Source: Fodinibius halophilus
GTDB taxonomy: Bacteria > Bacteroidota > Rhodothermia > Balneolales > Balneolaceae
Direction of reading: 5' to 3'
Assembly (NCBI RefSeq): GCF_011059105.1
Contig: NZ_JAALLS010000001.1
Location: 356,964-420,963, forward strand
DNA: 64,000 nt
The stretch's first letter is position 1, and every line of letters starts with the position of its first letter. Both the position numbers and the translations under genes were made by a program. This document shows positions 56,401-64,000 of the stretch, piece by piece. Under the pieces are notes generated by a model. The model had not been told where the DNA came from and searched no databases. It saw nothing but the letters and a program-made list of their open reading frames with translations.

Positions 56401-57254
56401 TAGGTTGGCTGGGGTTGCCAGTTGTTGAACTCTCCAATTACATAAACAAACTCTTTATGGGGAGCGAAAAGGGAGAGGCGCACTGTATTGTCATCTACAT
56501 AGGTAATACCATCTTTAAATCCGGCCGGGCGAGGTTGTTCATTAATTTGAGGATTTACGATCAATTGTTGAGAAAGGGTATCATTTAAAGAACCATCCGT
56601 TCCGGCAATAGTTAAGGTGTAACTGTCGGCTGTTTGAGCATTGTAGGTATATTCAAGCGTATCATTTGATACCGATTTAAGTTCTTGACCATCTATAGAT
56701 AGCGATAGCTCTGTGGTTTGTTCGCTGGAAGCAATACCCTTGATGGTAAGACTGCTGTCATTGGCAATAAAGGTTGGGGCGTCTGAGGGTTGTAGAAAGG
56801 TAACATTGAAACTATTTTCATAAACCTCGGCATATATATCCTCACCACCCGTTTCTTTACCTTCTTTAGAGCCATCACTGTTGCGAAACACAAAGGCCAT
56901 TTTTTTGATTACCTCGCTTTCACCTGCCCCGTAATACTCTCTGATGGAAGGTGTAATTTCCAATTTATAGAGATTTGTTTCAACTCGTTCCAGTTTATAT
57001 TTAGCACTGTTGTCGCCCCAGGAAGGATCATATTTCCAATCAGAGCCATCAGTGCTTTCATCTGTGATAAGACCGGTATGAGCATAAACATCACCGGTGT
57101 GGCTTTCCAAGCCTCCGTTACCTTTAGTGGCGTCAAAATAAACCGTAACGGCTTGGTCCGCGGTAGGAAATTCAGGATTGGTGGTCACTACTTGACCCTG
57201 TAGCGTTGAAAGGGAAAATAGAAAAAACAGTAGTGTAGAGAGCAGGCGTTTCAT
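53442..57254 (-). CDS. Secreted GH13 amylase with T9SS sorting domain
   Basis: This 1270-residue extracellular enzyme has a signal peptide ending near LQGQ. An N-terminal beta domain of about 130 residues (starch-binding type) leads to an Ig-like stretch and a CBM48-like domain (about 250-335: SLFAPHKEFVYVIGEFNNWQ). The GH13 barrel follows with DIVLNHV, DGYRFDF (Asp546), ILEHL (Glu588) and ESHDEQ (Asp650). The long C-terminal part includes a segment at about 850-1100 of unknown function. The end is a type IX secretion sorting domain (NYPNPFNPSTTLQF, then VYNILGRRI and SGMYFAVFE). Start is ATG at 57254; a TTG lies four codons before. Confidence 0.92.
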   Translation of the reverse strand: MKRLLSTLLFFLFSLSTLQGQVVTTNPEFPTADQAVTVYFDATKGNGGLESHTGDVYAHTGLITDESTDGSDWKYDPSWGDNSAKYKLERVETNLYKLEITPSIREYYGAGESEVIKKMAFVFRNSDGSKEGKETGGEDIYAEVYENSFNVTFLQPSDAPTFIANDSSLTIKGIASSEQTTELSLSIDGQELKSVSNDTLEYTYNAQTADSYTLTIAGTDGSLNDTLSQQLIVNPQINEQPRPAGFKDGITYVDDNTVRLSLFAPHKEFVYVIGEFNNWQPQPTYFMNRETVNDDSTYYWIELNGLTAGQEYAFQYFVDGEVRVADPYSEKVLQPEDQHISEETYPNLKAYPDDQTDFTVGVLQPGKTEYQWQHNSYDRPDKDELVVYELLVRDFVENHDYQTLTDTLDYLDRLGVNAIELMPVMEFEGNISWGYNSAFLFATDKYYGPADDLKAFIDEAHSRGMAVILDIVLNHVYGQSPLVRLWNEGEYGQPTTENPYLNVVSPNQTYSWGYDFNHESQATKYYVDRVTSYWLEEFNADGYRFDFTKGFTQNSGDGWAHDADRIRILQRMADRQWAVDDSSYVILEHLTANSEEQELSDYGMLLWGNMNHNYKQAAMGYENESDFSGIYHKNRNWNNAHLMGYMESHDEQRLMYENLNFGNKNSSGSYDITELNTALNRIKLSAAFFFTVPGPKMFWQFGELGYEIDINQNGRTGEKPIRWEYYDNKERKKLYNTYKALIRLRNSHEAFTSETSNVTMDVNNTTKRITISHPDLEVTIAGNFGVTDTELQPQFTQTGDWYDFFSGDTLSVNNTDTTITMSAGEFHIYTTQKFKAPTEDLLSFVPTQINLDISQSFSSASSPQNYRMIALPGQVDEELTDVLNGDPEVAWQAYWDNGNSQDYLVKYDGSSTFLMKPGNGFWVTSKQKFAYDQTVATVSLDENNQAAIPLHKGWNIISNPLDIDIAWSTVTAANGGSLPPIWRFDGAFSEASDFTSARSGEAFYFLNDQGLDKLLIPYNDAPGNNKQITSSDKLQLTTYVDGNETSSSSLVFVRSDMNPPSDVIAPPSGFEGASLRFAGKEEEQKSSRTGNFARIYRTPKQQGHQLEIILSTTPGKAVNISAKGLDENAIGKIALLNTQTGHKYDLTNGKSIKLIPKHEQTPLLLVMGDTSFIDEQQDELLPKQVEITPNYPNPFNPSTTLQFKLPQKMQVRVQVYNILGRRISTLINNEVHEAGVHTITFDASQQSSGMYFAVFEIGDRRFVQKMMLIK

Positions 57255-57287
57255 AGATGTCTGCAAACCAGTTATTAGTTAAGTATT

Positions 57288-57322
57288 TAAAAACCCACCC
57301 ATCAGAATGATGAGTGGGTTTT
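57288..57322 (-). terminator. Terminator or attenuator between susE and the secreted amylase gene
   Basis: AAAACCCAC pairs with GTGGGTTTT around an inner CATCA/TGATG stem. On the - strand the stem ends in GGGTTTTTAAA. It lies in the 95-nt gap inside the locus, so read-through would set amylase level relative to SusCDE. Confidence 0.78.
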
Positions 57323-57349
57323 ATAGTTTAATTCAAGACACGGAGAACG

Positions 57350-58426
57350 TTAGTTCTTTTGGAGCTCGTAGGTGTAAGGAGCATCACTGAGGTCAAGAAT
57401 AATGGTATAGTTTCCTGACTCTTCTACCGCGATGTTATTTTCGTTTTCAGTATCCAGGCGGCCATTACCATTTACATCACCATAAGCAAGTTCCCAGGCA
57501 TCATTAGCACGAAATTTGAGTTCGCCGGCACTAAGGCTGAGATCTAAACTCCAGACTTTAGTTTGAGGATCATACGTCATATCGTGGTCGGCTGTGTTAT
57601 CGCCGGCCCATCCATTGGGAGTAGCACTACCTGTTACTGCCCAGTCTGTTACTTCAGTCGAATAGGTCAAATCATTGAGATTGACATTCATCTTGTAGTA
57701 TCCGGAGCTGGAAGCTACAATGTTGTTACCTGGGGATTCAAGTTCACCTTCAGTACCACTGGTACCCCAATCTCCATCTTGCCAATTTCGTTCTGCGGTG
57801 AACTTATACTGAGATCCACCATTTGCGATATAGACATAGCCCTCATAATTGTCATCGTCATTCACAGAGAATAGGGGCGGAGCATCAGCAGGTTCCCAGT
57901 TGGTGGTATAGCCACTCGACGATTGGTATCCGCCGGGCACATAGATCTTTGGGTAATTAACTTCAACCAAGTAGGGAGTTACTGATATTGATACCGGTTC
58001 TGAAACGGCTTTCGTAACAGAATCACTAATTGAAGCAGAAACCCTGAGATCTAGTGCATGGGTATTATTTGCTGCAAATTTTTCTTTCAGTAATAGGTTG
58101 TTGAAGGCTTTTACTACTACATCAAAAGAAGTTTCTTGGGTAGTACCTAAACTTACGAAACCAGAATCACTGCCGGCTTCGGCTATTTGAATACTGTAAG
58201 TAGGAGCTGCAGAGAACCCAAAATCAGGTTCCGTCCACTCAACGGTCATCAAAGTATTCTCGGCTTCTCCTTCTGTAAGGGTATAACTTTGACCGGAATT
58301 AGGTGCTTCCAAAGAAGGGGTGCCAGGATCAGTGGTATTGGCCACCGGTCCCAGCTCTCCTTTATCGCAGGAGCTGATCAAAGCGATACTAACGATCGAT
58401 AGAAGTAATATTATTAGTTTCTTCAT
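57350..58426 (-). CDS. susE: SusE/SusF-type starch-binding outer-membrane lipoprotein
   Basis: This 358-residue lipoprotein has a signal peptide ending at LISSC (Cys20). An Ig-like N-terminal domain (about 30-150) is followed by two SusE/F-type starch-binding domains. The first, residues of about 158-260, starts with PKIYVPGGYQSSSGY; the second, about 261-358, has GWAGDNTADHDM and GELKFRANDAWELAYGD, typical of the family. It should bind starch at the cell surface. It follows susD by 30 nt. A relative of its first binding domain is inserted in SusD. Confidence 0.9.
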   Translation of the reverse strand: MKKLIILLLSIVSIALISSCDKGELGPVANTTDPGTPSLEAPNSGQSYTLTEGEAENTLMTVEWTEPDFGFSAAPTYSIQIAEAGSDSGFVSLGTTQETSFDVVVKAFNNLLLKEKFAANNTHALDLRVSASISDSVTKAVSEPVSISVTPYLVEVNYPKIYVPGGYQSSSGYTTNWEPADAPPLFSVNDDDNYEGYVYIANGGSQYKFTAERNWQDGDWGTSGTEGELESPGNNIVASSSGYYKMNVNLNDLTYSTEVTDWAVTGSATPNGWAGDNTADHDMTYDPQTKVWSLDLSLSAGELKFRANDAWELAYGDVNGNGRLDTENENNIAVEESGNYTIILDLSDAPYTYELQKN

Positions 58427-58456
58427 TATACTGCTGTTTATGGTATTTAAATTGAA

Positions 58457-60448
58457 TTAATAATCTGGATTCTGCGACAGATTCGGATTGGAGTTTACAT
58501 CAGAAGCCGGAAGGGGATATAAGTTATATTTCTGATCTGTTGCACTTCCTCCTTTGATATCGCCTTTCCATGACCAGACGTATTCGCCGCCAGTAAATTT
58601 ACTAAAGCGTCGTAAATCGGTCCGTCGGTGACCTTCCCAGTAAAGTTCACGGGCACGCTCATCCAGAATGAAATCGAGAGTTAGATCTCCAGAGGTGATA
58701 TTAGCGGATTGATCGCCGTAAGCTCGTTCTCTTAAATCGTTGATCAGATTAACCGCTTTAGCTTCACTTCCGCCACCTCCACGCTCTACAGCTTCTGCAT
58801 ACATCAAGTAAACATCTGCCAATCTGAACATGGGGAAGTCGATGTCAACAAAGGTAGGATCGGCACCGGCAGTATTATTGGAAGTAACATTCTTCCATTT
58901 ACTTACGGCATATCCGTCGGTAAAGGTTTCTACAGCTTCAATGTCTTTTGCTTGACGGTGGTTGTGAAACTGATCTCTAGTATTCTTGAAATTTATATCT
59001 CTGTTTATAACCGGGGTTCGCTTAACTACGGGTTCACCGGCATCTCCTTCAGGATCTTGTGTCAAATCCCCCTTTAGGTTGACGGTGAATTTATACATGC
59101 CTGCTTTTTCAATTGACAAATTAGGACTACCGGCATCTTGCCAAAGGTTGCCCTCAAAATCTCCCTTTCCTAACCCTACCGGAGTATTCCATGTACGATC
59201 TAAGGTGAATTTGAATTCTGAATTGTCTTGGGCGAAATATACATATCCGGTAAAGACACTGTCTTCAGCAGGACCTTCAGCGGTTAATCTTGGTGCATCA
59301 TTGGGATCCCAATTAGCATTCCCACCAGTATCGTATCCACTGGCAGATTGATAACCTCCAGGAACATAGATTTCAGGCTTATTGTCGGGGTTACTATTTT
59401 GATATCCGTTTTGTGGTTGGCCTTCATCAAAGAGTGAAACAAATTCAGGGGTTGTGCGGAGACCATACCAACCACCGTCAATTCCAAATTGTCCGGGATT
59501 CATAGAACCACCTACCGCAGCGTGAGTAATAAAGGTAGTACCGCCCCACGTTTTGGTATTTACGCCATCAAAGGCAATAGGGAAGATGATACCATTGGCT
59601 GTATGATTATCCGCTTTGAAGAGGTCCCCATAATTGCTTTCGAGGCTATATCCTCCTTGGTCAATAACCTTATTGGCATAGGTAATCGCATCATCATAAT
59701 GATCTTCTCCTATATATACCTCAGCATTGAGGTACAATTTGGTAAGCAAAGTCCAAACTGCTGCTTTATCTGCTCGGGCATATTCATTGCTCTGGGGGGC
59801 GGGGAGTTCACTTTCTATGGCTTTAAGCTCACCTTCGATATAAGCAAATAACTCTTTAGCAGTAGCAGGTTCAGGAAGGTAAGCACCTACACCGTCTTCT
59901 TCTGTCACGAAGGGAACGCCTTCACCGTAGAAGTCCAGGGCATGCCAATAGCTTAGGGCACGGATAAACCGGGCTTCGGCCATATAAGCTTGAATCTCAG
60001 AATTATCGCTGCCTTTTGCGTTGCGAATAAACTCATTCGCTAATGAGATCTCATAATAGATGCGACTATATAAGCCCATTACAAAATCATTAGATGGAGT
60101 CCATTCTTGCGTGTTAAACTGAGGCAAACCGGGATCATCCCAGGCAACTACCGCTTCATCGGTGGGCAGTTCTTGGTGTACCCAAAGTTGACGAACATAA
60201 CTTGAGAATCCTTCATCAATACCTTGAATATCACGATTACCGGCCGGACCTTGCTGCCCGGTAGTAGCAAAACCGGCATAGAGCTTAGCCAGTACCTTTT
60301 TGTAATCGTTCGGTGTTTCATATACAGACTCGGAGGTTACCACGTCTTTATCAAGCGGAGATGTATTCAAATCATCTATACACGACGTAATAGCCACACT
60401 CATCAAAGCGATTAAAGCGATCGCCAGTATTTTATTTGGTTTAAACAT
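58457..60448 (-). CDS. susD: SusD-like starch-binding lipoprotein with inserted SusE-type domain
   Basis: This 663-residue outer-membrane lipoprotein has a signal peptide ending at ITSC (Cys23). The N-terminal SusD/RagB part (about 30-350) has AEARFIRALSYWHALDFYGEGVPF, and the C-terminal part ends with ADVYLMYAEAVERGG, RERAYGD, LDFILDERARELYWEGHRR and NLYPLPASDVNSNPNLSQN. It is roughly 100 residues longer than usual SusD proteins. The extra segment, residues of about 357-463, begins PEIYVPGGYQSASGY and matches SusE domain 1 closely, so a starch-binding domain has been inserted. It caps SusC, whose gene is 25 nt upstream. Confidence 0.93.
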   Translation of the reverse strand: MFKPNKILAIALIALMSVAITSCIDDLNTSPLDKDVVTSESVYETPNDYKKVLAKLYAGFATTGQQGPAGNRDIQGIDEGFSSYVRQLWVHQELPTDEAVVAWDDPGLPQFNTQEWTPSNDFVMGLYSRIYYEISLANEFIRNAKGSDNSEIQAYMAEARFIRALSYWHALDFYGEGVPFVTEEDGVGAYLPEPATAKELFAYIEGELKAIESELPAPQSNEYARADKAAVWTLLTKLYLNAEVYIGEDHYDDAITYANKVIDQGGYSLESNYGDLFKADNHTANGIIFPIAFDGVNTKTWGGTTFITHAAVGGSMNPGQFGIDGGWYGLRTTPEFVSLFDEGQPQNGYQNSNPDNKPEIYVPGGYQSASGYDTGGNANWDPNDAPRLTAEGPAEDSVFTGYVYFAQDNSEFKFTLDRTWNTPVGLGKGDFEGNLWQDAGSPNLSIEKAGMYKFTVNLKGDLTQDPEGDAGEPVVKRTPVINRDINFKNTRDQFHNHRQAKDIEAVETFTDGYAVSKWKNVTSNNTAGADPTFVDIDFPMFRLADVYLMYAEAVERGGGGSEAKAVNLINDLRERAYGDQSANITSGDLTLDFILDERARELYWEGHRRTDLRRFSKFTGGEYVWSWKGDIKGGSATDQKYNLYPLPASDVNSNPNLSQNPDY

Positions 60449-60473
60449 AATGTTCGGTTTTAAATAATTTCAA

Positions 60474-63443
60474 TTAGAAGTTCAGACTTAATCCGAGGAT
60501 AAAGGTGCGAGGACGAGGGTAGATGTTACTATCAATTCCATTGAACACCTCTGGGTCAAGTCCACTGTAATTGGTTATTACAAAAGCGTTTTGTACCGTT
60601 GCAGAAACTCTCATTGACTGTATCTGATCAAAGATGCCATCAAGGCTATAGCCTACGGAGACATTATCCATTCGCAAGAACGATGCATTTTCTATATAGT
60701 GGTCGGAATGAAATTGGGCATTGTTAAACTGGATATCTTTGATATCTGTAAGAGCATTGCTTAAATACCCATCGGAGTTTAACATTGAGCTGTACATGGT
60801 GTTGGTAGAAGCCACATTATTATATACATAATTGCCAATATTAGCTCTGGCCGAAAAGGAAGCATCCCAGTTTTTATATTCAATCCGTGAAGATAAACCA
60901 AGTGTTACATCGGGGGAGGGGCTTTCGTACCGATACTTATCATCAGTATTGATTATCCCATCTCCGTTTCGGTCTGCATAAACCCCTTCTAAAGGATTAC
61001 CGTTTTCATCGTAAACCTGTTCATACACATAGAATGAACTTCTTGGATGCCCAACGCTGTGAATTTGGATGGTATTGCCTACACCACCTGCAATACCACC
61101 AACGGCAACGCCTTTATAGTCCTCAGAATTGACATTGGTAAGCTGGGTAATTTCATCAAGATTTCGTGAGGCATTAAATCCAACCTCCCAATAGGTATCT
61201 TCAGTAGATATTACTCTACCGGTTACATTGAATTCAGCGCCTTTTACTTCCATAGAACCAATATTAGACAGTATGCGGTTGGTAAAGTTTGTACCGGCCG
61301 GTACGGGTACAAAATTTAGCAGATCATTGGTTTTTCGATAATAGGCCTCAATAGAACCAAATACACGATCATCAAATAATCCGTAATCCAAACCAATATT
61401 GTAGGTGGTTGTTTCTTCCCACTTTAGGTTAGCGTTATATCCTTCAGGACGAAAAGTCTTTATAAATTGGTCCCCAAATTGATATTGGGCAGTGGGTTCA
61501 CTTAATGTGTACTTTGGGAGATAGGGATAATTTCCTCGATTGATACGTTGTTGCCCGGTTATCCCGTAACCCAATCTCAACTTCAGTTGATTGATAGCTT
61601 CAATATCTTCGAGAAATGATTCTTCATGAATCTTCCATGCTAAAGCAGCAGAAGGGAAGAGTCCCCACCGATTATCTTCTGAGAAACGAGAGGTGCCATC
61701 CTGCCGAAGTGTAGCAGTTAATAGATATTTATCCTTGAACGTATAGTTGGCGCGTCCAAAGAAAGATACAATATAGTGTTCCGTTTTATAGTCAGTATCT
61801 TGGCTGACTGCCAACGTATCTGAGGTGTTATAGTTGGTAGCATACGTTGCTCCTTCTTCATAATGGTGCTCCCAAGAGTAACCGGCTGTAAGATCTACTT
61901 TGCTATCTATGGATTCTAACTCTTTCTTATAATTGAGATAGAAGTCCAGCAACTCATTTTCTTTTTTCTGCGAATAGTCAATACGCTGCCCATTAGCCCC
62001 ATTGGGCCCTTGATAGGCAAAGGCGGCATTGGCTTTAATGTTGTTCTTGCCGTCTTCTACTGTCGAATAATCATACCCAGCTTTAACTACAGCATTGAGG
62101 TTTTCAACAAAGGGCAGGGCATAATCCAGTTTAATGTTTCCTATAGATCGATAAACAGTAGATGCGTTATTTGTTTGTTCCAGTAATGCTAGCGGATTAG
62201 CAGGAGCAAGTTCAATGGGACTGTTATTTTTTGTCCAGGTAAAGTAGTCACCATAGGGATTGCCATCCACTGTTACAGGCTGCGTAGGGTCAAAGGTCAA
62301 TGCTGAACCAATAGCTCCCTGGTTGGCAAAGCGATTTTTTACCTGCATGCCTTTTAGGTTCAGATCAACCTTTAATGCATCATCAAAGAAGGTGGGGTTT
62401 ACGGCTATTGAGCCCGTAAAGCGATCCATATCAGATGTTTTTAGTAAACCAGAGTTACCGGAAAATCCTATTGATACCCTGTAGGGTAAACTATTATAAG
62501 CCCCAGAAAAACTAAGGTTATGATCCTGACTGAAAGAATTGGAGTATATTTGTTCTTGCCAGTCAGTATTATTATCTCCCAAGTATTGTGCTCCTGTTTG
62601 GCCAAACTGTGTTTGAATTGTATTGCTGAATTCATCAGCTGAGAGTACATCAATTTCATTGGATTGTGTGTGATAAGAAGCCTTTCCCGTATAACTGATT
62701 TCAAAATTTTGGCCCGCTTCACCTCGTTTTGTAGTGATTAAAACAACACCATTAGAAGCTCGAGAACCATAAATAGCTGTTGCAGAAGCATCTTTCAGGA
62801 TAGAGATTGATTCAATATCATTGGGATTTATGGTGTTTAATGGGTTACGCATCCCGGATACATTTCCACCGTCTAACGGGATGCCATCAACTACATATAA
62901 AGGGGCATTATCGGCTGATAGGGAAGAACCGCCGCGAATACGAATAGTAGCACCGCTTCCCGGGGCTCCATCATTAGAGGTTACCGTTACACCGGCTGCC
63001 TTACCTTGAAATAATTCTTCCGGAGAAGTAATAGCACCTTCATTAAAATCTTCAGCGCTAACAGCGGTAACCGAACCCGTATTGTCATCTTTTTCTTGGG
63101 TGCCATAACCAATAACAACAACATCCTGGAGTTGTTGGATGTCGGGAGATAGTTCGATATTAATTGTGGAGCGTCCATTCAAAGGAATTTCTTGTTTAAT
63201 GTACCCAACAAAAGAAAAGGTGAGGGTATCCTGAGCAGAGGGGACTTCAAGCGAATAGGTCCCATCCAAGTCAGTTGATGTCCCGCGAGTAGACATTCCA
63301 TTTACAGTTACATTCACACCGGGCAATACCTCTTGGGTTTCAGCATCAGTCACAGTACCAGAAACGGTGATCTGTGCCAAACCGGGTAATGCCAACCCCA
63401 GTATGAGACATGACGTAATTAGTAGCTTTTTCAATGGTATCAT
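60474..63443 (-). CDS. susC: SusC-like TonB-dependent outer-membrane receptor
   Basis: The 989-residue transporter imports starch oligosaccharides with SusD. A signal peptide ends near GLAQ. A carboxypeptidase-regulatory-like N-terminal domain (about 26-105) is followed by the SusC-type DVVVIGYGTQ segment, a plug domain (PEELFQGKAAGV, then IRGGSSLSADNAPLYVVDGIP) and a 22-strand-type barrel ending in ILGLSLNF. It heads the - strand operon. Two LacI-type operators lie 222 and 314 nt upstream of its start codon. Confidence 0.94.
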   Translation of the reverse strand: MIPLKKLLITSCLILGLALPGLAQITVSGTVTDAETQEVLPGVNVTVNGMSTRGTSTDLDGTYSLEVPSAQDTLTFSFVGYIKQEIPLNGRSTINIELSPDIQQLQDVVVIGYGTQEKDDNTGSVTAVSAEDFNEGAITSPEELFQGKAAGVTVTSNDGAPGSGATIRIRGGSSLSADNAPLYVVDGIPLDGGNVSGMRNPLNTINPNDIESISILKDASATAIYGSRASNGVVLITTKRGEAGQNFEISYTGKASYHTQSNEIDVLSADEFSNTIQTQFGQTGAQYLGDNNTDWQEQIYSNSFSQDHNLSFSGAYNSLPYRVSIGFSGNSGLLKTSDMDRFTGSIAVNPTFFDDALKVDLNLKGMQVKNRFANQGAIGSALTFDPTQPVTVDGNPYGDYFTWTKNNSPIELAPANPLALLEQTNNASTVYRSIGNIKLDYALPFVENLNAVVKAGYDYSTVEDGKNNIKANAAFAYQGPNGANGQRIDYSQKKENELLDFYLNYKKELESIDSKVDLTAGYSWEHHYEEGATYATNYNTSDTLAVSQDTDYKTEHYIVSFFGRANYTFKDKYLLTATLRQDGTSRFSEDNRWGLFPSAALAWKIHEESFLEDIEAINQLKLRLGYGITGQQRINRGNYPYLPKYTLSEPTAQYQFGDQFIKTFRPEGYNANLKWEETTTYNIGLDYGLFDDRVFGSIEAYYRKTNDLLNFVPVPAGTNFTNRILSNIGSMEVKGAEFNVTGRVISTEDTYWEVGFNASRNLDEITQLTNVNSEDYKGVAVGGIAGGVGNTIQIHSVGHPRSSFYVYEQVYDENGNPLEGVYADRNGDGIINTDDKYRYESPSPDVTLGLSSRIEYKNWDASFSARANIGNYVYNNVASTNTMYSSMLNSDGYLSNALTDIKDIQFNNAQFHSDHYIENASFLRMDNVSVGYSLDGIFDQIQSMRVSATVQNAFVITNYSGLDPEVFNGIDSNIYPRPRTFILGLSLNF

Positions 63444-63664
63444 ATGAATTAGGTTTAGTATTTAAATGGTAAAGCAAACACCTTGCCAGCTTATTGATAG
63501 GGTAGATGTTCTTGCGATTACGTATTGTATAGTGTATTTGTCTTGCTGTGTATGAAAATCATTGGATGGATGTGTGGAAAAATTCTGCAAATTATTGTGA
63601 TAATTTCCGTTACTATTTCAATATCTGTTGCGTAAATACCCTTCTTGTATTGATATACGTACTG

Positions 63665-63680
63665 ATGTAAGCGCTTACAT
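63665..63680. promoter_or_regulatory. LacI-family operator upstream of susC
   Basis: ATGTAAGCGCTTACAT, identical over all 16 bases to the operator before pgmB. It is 222 nt from the susC start codon. Confidence 0.88.
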
Positions 63681-63756
63681 TGTCGGCTTAAAAAATAAAA
63701 CCCTATATAGTATTAATTGAAAATCGAAATGTTACGTTCATTAAAGTATCATTTAT

Positions 63757-63772
63757 ATGTAAGCGCTTTCAT
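63757..63772. promoter_or_regulatory. Second LacI-type operator upstream of susC
   Basis: ATGTAAGCGCTTTCAT differs from the perfect palindrome at one base in the right half. It is 92 bp from the first susC-side site, close to nine helical turns, so looping between two sites is possible. Confidence 0.82.
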
Positions 63773-64000
63773 TTCACTATATCTAACAAATTATGAGCTC
63801 TAATTCAAGAGGTTTTCAATAAATAGGGAATTAATTTTGCATTATTCTGCAAAAGGGATGAAATATTATTGGAGTGCTGTAAAAGCCGGTACTTATAACA
63901 GTATGAAATTATTGGTTCACAGAATCGGTTATCCTTTCTGAATACAATAAAACTGTTTATTTAATAGCTGTGTTCAATCCATTAATGCAACAGAGGCTGC

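Larger units (their letters stand above)
63444..64000 (-). promoter_or_regulatory. Upstream regulatory region of the susCDE operon
   Basis: No gene is seen here. The region holds two palindromic operators (separate entries) centred 92 bp apart. The rest is AT-rich and carries no further feature I can name; no convincing Bacteroidota -33/-7 promoter could be fixed by eye. Confidence 0.7.

Noticed and set aside
1..64000. tRNA, rRNA, CRISPR array, prophage or intact insertion sequence
   Set aside because: No T-loop-like or rRNA blocks, no regular short repeat/spacer series, and no transposase, integrase or phage structural genes were seen.

Overview
The window reads as a chromosomal segment of a Gram-negative, moderately AT-rich member of the Bacteroidota/Balneolota side of the tree, most like Balneolota (Fodinibius/Gracilimonas type). 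The grounds are a SusC/SusD/SusE starch locus, a secreted amylase with a type IX secretion C-terminal sorting domain, many lipoproteins of the form lipobox-C-(S/G)-G-x-S-T-G-P-D, a menaquinone pathway, class III glutamine synthetase, and PF07638/TIGR02999-type ECF sigma factors next to Ser/Thr kinases. I saw no rRNA, tRNA, CRISPR array, prophage or intact insertion sequence.

Region 1 (about 1-14.4 kb) is signalling. Two copies of one module occur: an ECF sigma factor gene, then a membrane Ser/Thr kinase with a TPR tail on the same strand, and a divergent PKD-like/beta-helix lipoprotein gene. Between them lies the agmatine-to-putrescine pair (N-carbamoylputrescine amidase and agmatine deiminase), split by a third sigma gene without a kinase. 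A stretch of hairpins ending in an intrinsic terminator precedes the agmatine deiminase gene and may be an RNA element.

Region 2 (14.5-42 kb) is mostly housekeeping: peroxiredoxin with an AhpD-like partner, a repeat-rich spacer, gatB, tpiA, purD, an overlapping menA-menC-menE operon, glutamine synthetase III, an M20 amidohydrolase, a CrtI-like oxidoreductase, two rhomboid proteases in tandem, ispG, an unknown lipoprotein plus a TPR protein, pfkA, a cytoplasmic GH13 enzyme, a cysteine-free thioredoxin-like protein, and pabC-pabB.

Region 3 (42-64 kb) is a starch/maltose utilisation locus in two convergent halves. On the + strand a LacI-family regulator precedes beta-phosphoglucomutase, a GH65 phosphorylase, a GH13 lipoprotein and an MFS sugar transporter. 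On the - strand lie SusC, SusD, SusE, a secreted T9SS amylase, a small fibronectin-III lipoprotein and a SusA-like periplasmic amylase. Copies of one palindrome (ATGTAAGCGCTTACAT) lie upstream of both halves, so one LacI regulator probably controls both. Inferred flow: the surface amylase cuts starch, SusCDE bind and import oligosaccharides, periplasmic amylases trim them, the MFS carrier brings maltose in, GH65 and beta-PGM convert it to glucose and glucose-6-phosphate, and nearby pfkA and tpiA feed glycolysis. The SusD protein is unusual in carrying an inserted SusE-type starch-binding domain.
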